From Rhizomys pruinosus (Eukaryota > Chordata > Mammalia > Rodentia > Spalacidae), in NCBI GenBank assembly GCA_009823505.1, contig VZQC01006589.1, positions 7,810,738 to 7,874,737 of the forward strand: a DNA stretch of 64,000 bases. Reading direction: 5' to 3'. A program made the translations under genes and the position numbers. Below, in pieces: positions 56,250 to 64,000 of this stretch. The notes below the pieces were generated by a model, which was given only the letters and a program-made list of their open reading frames with translations, had not been told where the DNA came from and did not search any database. Position 1 is the first letter of the stretch, and each line of letters opens with the position of its first letter.

Positions 56250-56600
56250 TTTAGCTGTCACAATTGCTGTGAATTTATATTAGTAAATGACGAATTGTCT
56301 GGAGAACTATATATCCTTGTAGTCGTGTACCATCTCTGGCTCTTACAAGCTTTCCACCCCCTCTTCCACAATGGTCCCTAAGCCTTGGGAGGCAGAAGTT
56401 TCCCATAGGTGTCCTATTCAGGGAAAAGGGCCCTGCATCTTCTTGCTCTCAAACATTGGCCAGTTCTGGGTTCCTGTTTTAATCAGTACTTGCTGTGTTA
56501 GGAAGCATTTCTGGTGAAAGTTAAGAGATTCATTTATCTATGGGTATTACAGTAAGTCTTTAGAAGTGCATTTAATACTATAAGTATTTAGTACAAAGCT
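56250..56600 (-). repeat. Old L1 3' UTR fragment
   Basis: ACCCCCTCTTCCACAATGGT, CATAGGTGTCCTATTCAGGG, AAGCATTTCTGGTGAAAGTT and AAGTGCATTTAATACTATAA match the old 3' UTR type at 51785-52270. Confidence 0.75.
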
Positions 56601-56604
56601 AGTA

Positions 56605-56756
56605 TTGGGCTCTTTTATGCCCTCTCACCTGTCTACATTCAGATTCCTAGGCATGATATTAATGTCTGTTCAACCAAGTTCATTGCTGCCCTTTCTATAA
56701 TAGTCAGAAATTGGAAACAATCTAGATGCCCATCAACAGATGGATGAAGAAGCTGT

Positions 56757-56801
<45 letters not shown>

Positions 56802-56960
56802 TACTATCATCTCTCAAAACAAAGAAAGTAAAATTCACAGGTAAATGGATGGAGCTAGAAACATTCATCCTGAGGGAGATAACCCAGATCGAGACAAACA
56901 AGGTTGCATATTCTCTCTCACAGCATGAGATATGCATGTTTCAATTTAAAAAAATCTAAA
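56605..56960 (+). repeat. Old L1 ORF2 3' fragment with (TA)n
   Basis: TAGTCAGAAATTGGAAACAA, ATGCCCATCAACAGATGGAT and CCTGAGGGAGATAACCCAGA encode the end of ORF2. A (TA)n tract at 56758-56795 interrupts it. It directly abuts an opposite-strand L1 UTR fragment. Confidence 0.82.
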
Positions 56961-57720
56961 GAAGTCAGGAACCTAATAAATTGATATGGGGGCATTTTTA
57001 GGGTAGAATGCCTAGGGGTGTGGAGGGCAAAGGGAAATAATAAATTAGGAAGGGTTAAATGGGGTAAGGAATAGGAGGGAGGACAGAGGAGGAAATACGG
57101 TCAGGGATAATCAACTCTTAAGGCCTTCAGAAGAGTCTGTATAGAAACCTTTCACTATAGAAGCTCCCTAAAGTACACACATCATAAAAAGAGATTAAAA
57201 GGAGTTACCTTAAAACAGGGTCGGTGCCCTTGTTAGACCCCAGAGCCAAGAATGGATTCCTATAGAAGCTGTTGACCAAGATTTCCATAGATCCTCAGTA
57301 CCTGTGCCTGCTCTTGGTTCCCAACCAGAACTTCACGTTTAGGCCCCACTGTTGAAGACGCTATCTACACAAGCTGGCACTGACTTCAAACTCAAGTTCA
57401 TCTCTACTGGGTAGCTTTTATAGTACCAAAAGTTGCTACCAGAGGGAAAAGCAATCATCATCCTTAGCCAGCTCTGATTCCTGTGAGCTACAAAGACTAG
57501 CCTGGTAGGATGTGCCCAGTGGTGCAATAGTGGTAAGAAGATCATGGGAGTAACCAACCACTTTCTAATTGGATGTAAGGTTGGTTTCACAGGATCGAGT
57601 CCATACCTGACATTAATACCAGGCTAAGATAAATTGGAATTAGGATTTAGATCCACAACATTCTAAATTCTCCAGAAACACCTAATCAGTTTATTGGCTT
57701 TGCAGAAACTCCAGTTGGAA
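56961..57720. repeat. Possible old L1 UTR sequence
   Basis: The A- and G-rich stretch at 57000-57110, followed by ACCAACCACTTTCTAATTGG and CCATACCTGACATTAATACC-type sequence, resembles untranslated parts of old rodent L1s. Family and orientation are uncertain. Confidence 0.35.
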
Positions 57721-57923
57721 CATGTAATTTTTTCTGGGAACTTTACTTCACAGATCCTAGCACTGAAACCATCAATAGTATGAAAAATGAAAGACTTTGA
57801 AGGTTTTTTAAATTGATGTTGATAAAACATATTGCATACAAAAACTTAACATATTAATCCACTGGCCAGCACTCAAGGATCATTCTAATAGATGATTTCT
57901 TTTGACTTTATTATTGGTGAGTA

Positions 57924-57928
<5 letters not shown>

Positions 57929-57980
<52 letters not shown>
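57929..57980. repeat. (AG)n microsatellite
   Basis: About 26 uninterrupted AG units. Confidence 0.98.
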
Positions 57981-57982
<2 letters not shown>

Positions 57983-57984
57983 GT

Positions 57985-58650
57985 GAATGAGGAAAAGAAC
58001 ATGCTGATCCAAGATACATGTGCCACATGCCCCTTAACCCTCTCAATTTTCGTCTTTGTTCCCTGATAATCTGAGACCCTTTCATATGTTTTCAAGCAAA
58101 GATGGCTTCTAAAACTTTCCAAATAAGGATCAGTGAGTTCACTCTGCATGGTGACAATTTTAGCACAAACACAGGCCATGGAGAGGAGTACCCCCCTCCA
58201 GCTTTTGTAAAGTTGCAACAGCTGTTCCACAGCCTTGCAGAGCCCAGACTGCTGGCAGCTGTGCCTTGACTCCTGCTAATTAAGCCACCTATCACCCGAC
58301 CAGCGGAGCATCCCAAGTCAGGATTGCTCTAGGAGAGGCAACAGTCACACTAATCACTCACCTTGAGTGGAGAGGATTTGAGACACAAAACAAGTTTCCC
58401 CCAGCACTGCCTGCTCCTACAGGGAAGAAAATGCACTCTGTGCCAAAAGCTAGAACACAATTTACTGGCGATTAGTGTCAGAGCTAGTTCTGAGTGTGAT
58501 AACAAATAGCTTAGGGGTCATTTGGGTAAGGCGGGCTTAATCAGAGTCAACATTAAAATTACTCATGGATCTTTGGAATTGCAGATTCCTAAAACCCAAC
58601 ATAAATTTTGGAATCAGATTTTCCCCGGGGTGAAGAGCATTGAGACTTAT
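57985..58650. other. No recognised feature
   Basis: Unassigned DNA with no supported frame. Confidence 0.4.
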
Positions 58651-58657
58651 AAAGATC

Positions 58658-58659
<2 letters not shown>

Positions 58660-58685
<26 letters not shown>
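58660..58685 (+). mobile_element. Poly(A)-only insertion with TSD
   Basis: A pure A tract sits between direct repeats AAAGATCCT at 58651-58659 and 58686-58694. Nothing but A lies between them. The site TTAT/AAAG is acceptable to the L1 endonuclease. This looks like target-primed reverse transcription that stopped inside the poly(A) tail. Confidence 0.65.
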
Positions 58686-58690
<5 letters not shown>

Positions 58691-58834
58691 TCCTTAGCTG
58701 CTTCAGGTAGTTTTAAAGGATGGCTCCACCAGAATGCTTGTCTCTGAAACAAATGAAGGAGGTGATGTCTATCCCAGGAAGAAGTTAATTTGGGACCAGA
58801 ACTTAAATCATTTTACATTTTTTATTCCTTGTCT

Positions 58835-58972
58835 TTTTGAGACAAGGGTCCCTGTATCTCCAGCTAGGCCTGGAACTCACTACATAGGCCTGGCTGGACT
58901 TGAGCTCACAGAGATCCTCCTGCCTTTTTCTACAGAGTGCTGGGATTAAAGGCATGTACCAGCACACCCAGT
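58835..58972 (-). repeat. B1 SINE
   Basis: Reverse-strand B1: TTTTTGAGACAAGGGTCCCT, CTGGACTTGAGCTCACAGAG and GCATGTACCAGCACACCC. It is moderately diverged. Confidence 0.92.
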
Positions 58973-59149
58973 TAGGACTTAAGTCTTGAATATTAAAAAA
59001 AAAAAAAAAAGTAGATGATCCAAAGTGACAGTTTGCATGCTGGTGCCCTATGATGCGATTTTACTTTAATGGAGTTTTTACTTCTGTATGTTTGTTGTAT
59101 GAGTGTTATATGAGAGAAGTATGCTTTACTTATCTCCTAGGTGTTTCTT

Positions 59150-59300
59150 TTTTTTTTTGAGACAGGGTCTCCCTTTAGTCCCAGCTGGCCTGGAGCTTGC
59201 TATGTAGACCAAGCTGGCCTAAGACAGTTCTTAGATGCCATGTGGGTGCTGGGATTTGAACCCAGTTCCTCTGCAAGAGCAGAGGCTGTCTCTCCAGCCC
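59150..59300 (-). repeat. Second composite B2::B1 SINE with one TSD
   Basis: Minus strand: a B2 head of about 80 nt (59223-59300, GGGGCTGGAGAGACAGCC to CACATGGCATCTAAGAACTG) joined to the 3' half of B1 (59150-59222, GCCAGCTTGGTCTACATAGC to the A tail). One duplication pair, CTCCTAGGTGTTTCTT at 59134-59149 and 59301-59316, brackets both. The junction differs from the composite at 23724-23966: there B1 is complete, here it joins inside B1. Confidence 0.83.
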
Positions 59301-59316
59301 CTCCTAGGTGTTTCTT

Positions 59317-59895
59317 AATGCAATCAAGTAGACAAGTAAGATTAACCATGGCATTTACATGCCATTGCTGACTGAGAGGAAGAACACACAAAACACGATA
59401 AAAATTTATTTAGAATCATACAGCTGATTTAAATTCTGTCCACATCTACTTATTTAGCATGATATTATGAAGGCAAAGCTAAACTCCTGGTTAACTGCAT
59501 ATCAGAAAATTGCCGTATCTTGGTTTGAGTTTCAACCCCAAAACTTTCTGTGAAACCTTGTACTTTTGTGGGTGACCTCACAGTCCTCAAGTGCAAACTA
59601 AGGATCTGGGCAGTGCCTGTCTCATAGACTTGTGAGATTAACTCTTCATAAACCATACTGTGTGGACTTGGTCAGTAGAATGTACACTCATGCTCCAAAG
59701 CCTGGGAAAGGAATGTCTATTTACTGTGAATACTAAAGTCCAGACTTCCTAGGTCTGAATCACACCCACTACTAGATGCCACTCTTCACTGGCTTGCTCT
59801 GATCAGAGGGGACAGCAGACTAATTATGAGTGTGAAGGAGGCTGATAAAATGGAGCAGAGCAGGAGTCAGGAGCTTTACTGTTTTACTACTAAAA
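59317..59895. other. No recognised feature
   Basis: Unassigned DNA. Confidence 0.4.
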
Positions 59896-59899
59896 TGTT

Positions 59900-60045
59900 G
59901 ACAATGGGCAGCAGCCTCACCTGGGAGCTTGTTAAAAAGTCAGAGAATCTTGAGCCCCACCCTAGATCTACTGAATCTAAATCTGCATTTTAACAAGATC
60001 CCTGGGTGATTCATAATGCATTCATTTTGAGAGCTATTGCTTTAA
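59900..60045 (+). repeat. MER5-type (hAT-Charlie) DNA transposon fossil
   Basis: CACCTGGGAGCTTGTTAAAA, GAGCCCCACCCTAGATCTAC, TGAATCTAAATCTGCATTTT, AACAAGATCCCTGGGTGATT. This is the well-known MER5 layout shared by placental mammals. It marks an old, non-rodent-specific layer. Confidence 0.78.
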
Positions 60046-60049
60046 TAGG

Positions 60050-60476
60050 TCAGGTCCAGATAAGACAGATGCTGGAGCAATAAAATAGTTCAGTGCAAAA
60101 CCTACTAAACCGAAATAGAATTTCCCAAGATAGGTAACAATAGTTACAGAGTAAACCAATTGACAGATGGATGACAGGTAATTTTATTGGGACTGTTCTG
60201 GTAAGTGGAATTCTCTCCATGAGACTGTTTTGCTATCTAGGACTGTTCTGTGAGGTCGGTTTCACTGGAAAGGGTCTATAATCCTAAACAGAGATTGGGG
60301 GAAAGTGATATACTTCATATTTCTGACTGGAGATGGGTCTGAGGAAAGAGTAGATCTGAAGGTCAAAGGGCAGAGATGACAGAACTGAGGCAAAGGAACA
60401 CTTAGCCCAGGAGTGAAGAGACGAAAGCCAAGCTAGTCGATCTGCAGCCCTTTTGCCCAGGAGCCATGAGGGACTT
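60050..60476. other. No recognised feature
   Basis: Unassigned DNA. Confidence 0.4.
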
Positions 60477-60493
60477 AGAAAGTGGAAGCCAGG

Positions 60494-60607
60494 GCAGAGG
60501 CAGGTGGATCTTTGTGAGTTTGAGGCCAGCCTGGTCTACAGAGTGAGTTCCAGGACAGCTGGGCTACAGGGAGACCCTGTCTCAAAAAGACAAAAAAAAA
60601 AAGTAAA
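60494..60607 (+). repeat. 5'-truncated B1 SINE with 17-bp TSD
   Basis: It starts inside B1 at GCAGAGGCAGGTGGATC and ends in an A tail. Perfect duplications AGAAAGTGGAAGCCAGG lie at 60477-60493 and 60608-60624. Low divergence and a perfect duplication suggest youth. Confidence 0.95.
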
Positions 60608-60624
60608 AGAAAGTGGAAGCCAGG

Positions 60625-61216
60625 AAAGCCACTGGAATCATAATGCCTTCAGGGAGTGAATCTCTGCACTTTGGGCCAGAAAGCATATCACCATGGTCAG
60701 GGGAACTCCCCAAAAGAAATAAATATGCCTGCTCCTTGGCATATTCAAAATGAGCAAGAATGAGACCTGGATGTTGCTAGTTGCCTAGGAAATGGCAACA
60801 CTCGGTGTTATCAGAAGTGAAGGAAGAAAATTCTAAAGCTGGTCATCCACAAAAAGGAGTCCTCAGCAAGGCCAAGAGAGAGGTGACTTAGTGAGTGGGA
60901 ACTCTGTAATGTCACCACCAAAGAAGGTCTGAAGACAGTTACGAAGCGGAGGTGATGCAGTGCCTCTGAGCTGAATGCTTACAGCTTTTCCTGTCATTAT
61001 TTCCTCAATACTGTATTTCAATAGCATTTACATTGCATTAGTATTATAAATAAAAAATGAAATATATTTAAAAGTTAATAAGACAGGGTACTATAAATGA
61101 AGAAAAATGCAGGTGTGCACTTGGAAAATTATGCCAAAATTATGCCAAAAATAAAGAGACTCACTTTTCTATATCCTCCTCTAAGACAACCAAGGTCATA
61201 TTCCTTTAAAGCTTTT
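60625..61216. other. No recognised feature
   Basis: Unassigned AT-rich DNA. Confidence 0.4.
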
Positions 61217-61232
61217 AAGAAATACTTTAATA

Positions 61233-61485
61233 GGGGGCTGGAGAGATGGCTTAGCAGTTAAGAGTGCCGACCACTCTTACAGAGGACCCGGGTTCAATCC
61301 CCAGCACCTACATGGCGGCCAAGAACCGCCTGAAACTCCAATTCCAGGAGAACTCCAGTTCCAGGGGAATCCAACACCCACTTCTGACGCTGCGGCATTG
61401 CACGACATGGGTGCACAAACTTGCATGCAGACAGTACATTCATACACATACAGAAATAAATAAAATTTAAAAAAAAGAAAAAAAA
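61233..61485 (+). repeat. B2 SINE, young subfamily, with TSD
   Basis: The head is GGGGGCTGGAGAGATGGCTT. The 17-bp duplication (CTCCAATTCCAGGAGAA then CTCCAGTTCCAGGGGAA) and a tail GCGGCATTGCACGACATGGG follow. Duplications AAGAAATACTTTAATA (61217-61232) and AAGAAATACTTCAATA (about 61486-61501) differ at one base. Confidence 0.94.
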
Positions 61486-61501
61486 AAGAAATACTTCAAT
61501 A

Positions 61502-61695
61502 ATTGTACTAGTTCACATGAATATATTAAGTGCATACTTTTTGTATACTTGTGGATATCAATAGCTAATGCTGTTGGAATATGAGCTTAGCTTTTACTTA
61601 CATATCTTGCCTAATAACTATGGCTATCTTCCATATCAGTACATATATGTTTATTTAAATACTGTTAGAATCTAAAATGTATTATTTGGATATAC
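61502..61695. other. No recognised feature
   Basis: AT-rich unassigned DNA. Confidence 0.4.
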
Positions 61696-61696
61696 A

Positions 61697-64000
61697 TTTT
61701 TTTAATTTTTATTGAGCTTTTGTTCATTTCATACAACTTTTCCCAATCAAATTTAGACCCATTTCCCCATCCATGCCCCCCAACACCAGAGCACATGCAT
61801 GCAGGCATACATGATGAGGTCTGTCTTGCATCTTTTTCTTAGTTTTTTCAAAATTTTTCAATGTAGAAGTTTAGTGTTCATATATACACTCCATACATAT
61901 ACCAAAATGACAGACTATATAAGGATTTGGTGCTAGGATCCACAAATGAGGACTCCATATGTCATTTGTTTTGTTTTATTTTGTTATGTTTTGTTTCTGT
62001 GACTGTGACTGTATTACTTCATTTAGTATATTGGCTTCTAGTTCCATCCATTTACCTTCAATTTTCATGATGTCATCTTTCTTTACTGCTGCATAGATCT
62101 GTATTTTGTAGATGTACCACATTTTCATCAGTTGAGGGACATTTGGGTTGCTTTGAGCTCTTTGCTATTGTGAAAAGAGCTGTAATAAACATGGTTATGC
62201 ACACATCTCTGCAGTAGGATGAGTCTTGTGGGTATATACCCAGGAGTGGTATGACTGGGTCAAGTGGTAAATTCATTTTTAGTTGGCCAAGTGTGGTGGC
62301 ACACACATTTAATCCCAGCACTCAAGAGACAGAGGAAGATTGATCTCTGTGAGTTGAAGCCCAGCCTGGTCTACATAGAGAGCTCCCAGCCAGCTGGGAC
62401 TAAAGGGAGACCTTGTCTCAAAAATACCCAAAAACAAAAACAAAAAGAGTTTTCCACACAGCTTTGCACAGTGGTTGTACAAGTTTGCATTCCCACCAGC
62501 AGTGAATGAGTGTTTTTTCCCTTTTCCCACAACCTCTCCAGCATTTGGTATCCTTTGTTTTCTTGATCTTAGCCATACTTGCCGTAGTGAGATGAAATCT
62601 TAAAGTGGTTTTAATGTACATTTCCTTAATTATTAGCAATGTTGAGCACTTTTTAAGATATTTCTCAGCCATCTTTACTTCTTCATTTGTGAAGTCTCTG
62701 TTCAGCTCTTTACACCATCTTTTGATAGGATAAATGATTTCTTGATCCTTCATATTTTTAGTAATTTATATAATCTAGATGTTAAACCTTTGTCAGATGT
62801 GTCACTGGTGAAGATTTCTTCCCAGTCTTTGTGTTTTCTCTTCCCTTCTTATTGTTTCTCTCACTGTACAGAAGCTTTTTACTTTAATGAGGTCCCACTT
62901 GTCAATTGTGGATCTTATTTCCTGTGCAACTGCTGTCTGATTTAGAAAGACTTTTCCTACACCTATATCTTGTAGGTTACTGCCAAAGTTTTCTTCTATT
63001 ATTTTCAGAGTTTCAGGTTTCACACTGAGGTCTTTGATCGATTCAGAGTTGATTTTTGTACAGGGTGAAAAGTAGGGGTTTAGTTTTTTCTTCTAGAAAT
63101 GGTGATCCAATTGTGTCAGCACCATTTGCTGAAGATGCTGTCTTTCCTCCTTGAGTATTCTTGGCCCCTTTGTCAAAAATGAGGTGGATGAAATTACATG
63201 TACTCAAGTTCTGATCTTCAGTTTTGTTCCATTGAACTATATGTCTGTTTTTGTGCCAATACCAAGCTGTTTTTATGATTATAGCCCTATAATATAATTT
63301 GAAGTCTGGTATAGTAATGCCCCCTGCATTGCTCTTTGTGCTCAGGGTTGCTTTGGCTATCAGGGTCTTTTGTTTTTCCAAATGAATTTTAGGATGTTTT
63401 CTAGTTGTGTGAAGAAAGTCATGGGAATTTTAATTGAGATTGCATTGAACCTGTACATTGATTTCAGCAGGATGGTCATTTTTACTGTTCTTTTCTTGGC
63501 TTTTATTTCTCTCTTATTTCTTCCATGACCCATTCATTACTCAGGAGTGTGTTGTTTAGTCTCCATGTGTTCTTTTACATAGTAGGGCTTATCCTGGTGT
63601 TATTGAGCTTCATTGTACTGTGATCTGATAGAATGCATGAAATTATTTCAATATTTTTGTATTTGTTGAGGATTTTTCTGTGCCCAGTATGTTGTCAATT
63701 TTAGAGAATGTTCTGTAGGGAGCTGAATAGAAAGTGTATTCTCTGGTATTTGGGTGGAATATTCTGTAGATGTCCGTGAGGTCCATTTGATATATCATAT
63801 CATTCAGTTCAGCTGTATCTCTGTTTATTCTTGTCCAGTTAACCTGTCCAAAGACTCAGTGGGGTATTGAAGTCCCCTACTATGAGTGTGCTGGGGATAA
63901 TCTGTACCTTGAAATCCTGGAGAATTGTCTTTATAAAGTTTGGTGCACCAGAGTTTAGTGCATATATATTCATGATTGTGAAATCTCATTTTTACTATAT
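61697..64000 (-). mobile_element. L1: L1 (copy D), internally deleted, continues beyond the window
   Basis: Minus-strand L1 from its 3' UTR (61697 onward) through the ORF2 C-terminus (to about 63485). It then passes directly to the endonuclease-proximal region (63486-64000). The last part encodes GDFNT-type endonuclease sequence near 63870. Relative to copy A about 1.6 kb of ORF2 is missing between the equivalents of roughly 9735 and 11355, which includes the FADD region. Numerous stops and shifts are present. A B1 SINE sits within it at 62284-62445. The 5' end is off the right edge. Confidence 0.9.
62284..62445 (+). repeat. B1 SINE inside L1 copy D
   Basis: GCCAAGTGTGGTGGCACACA, GCACTCAAGAGACAGAGGAA, CCAGCCTGGTCTACATAGAG and AGACCTTGTCTCAAAAATAC, with an A-rich tail. 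L1 homology resumes at GAGTTTTCCACACAGC. The duplication is not clear. Confidence 0.93.

Noticed and set aside
57880..58230. 116-codon reverse-strand frame
   Set aside because: A large part is the (AG)n microsatellite read as Ser-Leu repeats; the rest has no domain.

Overview
This window is noncoding nuclear DNA from a muroid-type (myomorph) rodent. It carries B1 and B2 SINEs, rodent-style LINE-1 with a monomeric 5' UTR, MaLR/ORR1-type LTRs, an ERV-L provirus related to the gag source of mouse Fv1, and abundant CA, GATA, GA and TA microsatellites. I found no host protein-coding exon, tRNA or rRNA gene that I could support. I cannot name the species; the B2 tail and L1 3' UTRs differ from the mouse forms I know.

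Layout. Positions 1-7.1 kb hold old L1 3' UTR sequence, a U6 snRNA/L1 chimeric retrocopy (2405-3427) and several SINEs. A full-length + strand L1 with 12-bp target-site duplications fills 7144-14957: two ~211-bp promoter monomers, a broken ORF1, a broken ORF2 and an unusually long 3' part. Positions 15-24 kb are mostly unassigned DNA with SINEs, a GATA array and LTR fragments. A minus-strand ERV-L provirus (24273-30847) has paired LTRs, a CAGCT duplication, a tRNA-Leu-type primer site, broken gag and pro, and one uninterrupted pol frame carrying RT, RNase H, integrase and dUTPase. A MaLR element follows at about 31.4-33.8 kb. Positions 34.9-38.2 kb are unassigned. L1 copies then recur: a truncated one at 38220-40538, an inverted (twin-primed) one at 43952-47144, another inverted one nested in an older L1 at 50810-51783, a 179-bp stub at 55458-55636, and one running off the right edge from 61697. 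A homogeneous 28-bp minisatellite of 24 units lies at 48345-49024.

How it works together. There is no operon or pathway here. The window is a record of L1-driven target-primed reverse transcription: full-length, truncated, twin-primed, hairpin-junction, 3'-transducing, U6-chimeric, SINE-chimeric and even poly(A)-only insertions, most with identifiable target-site duplications. The most informative items are the U6/L1 chimera, two separate B2::B1 composite SINEs, the poly(A)-only insertion, the ERV-L pol frame and the minisatellite. All comparisons were made by eye; family names are from recognition, not a database search.
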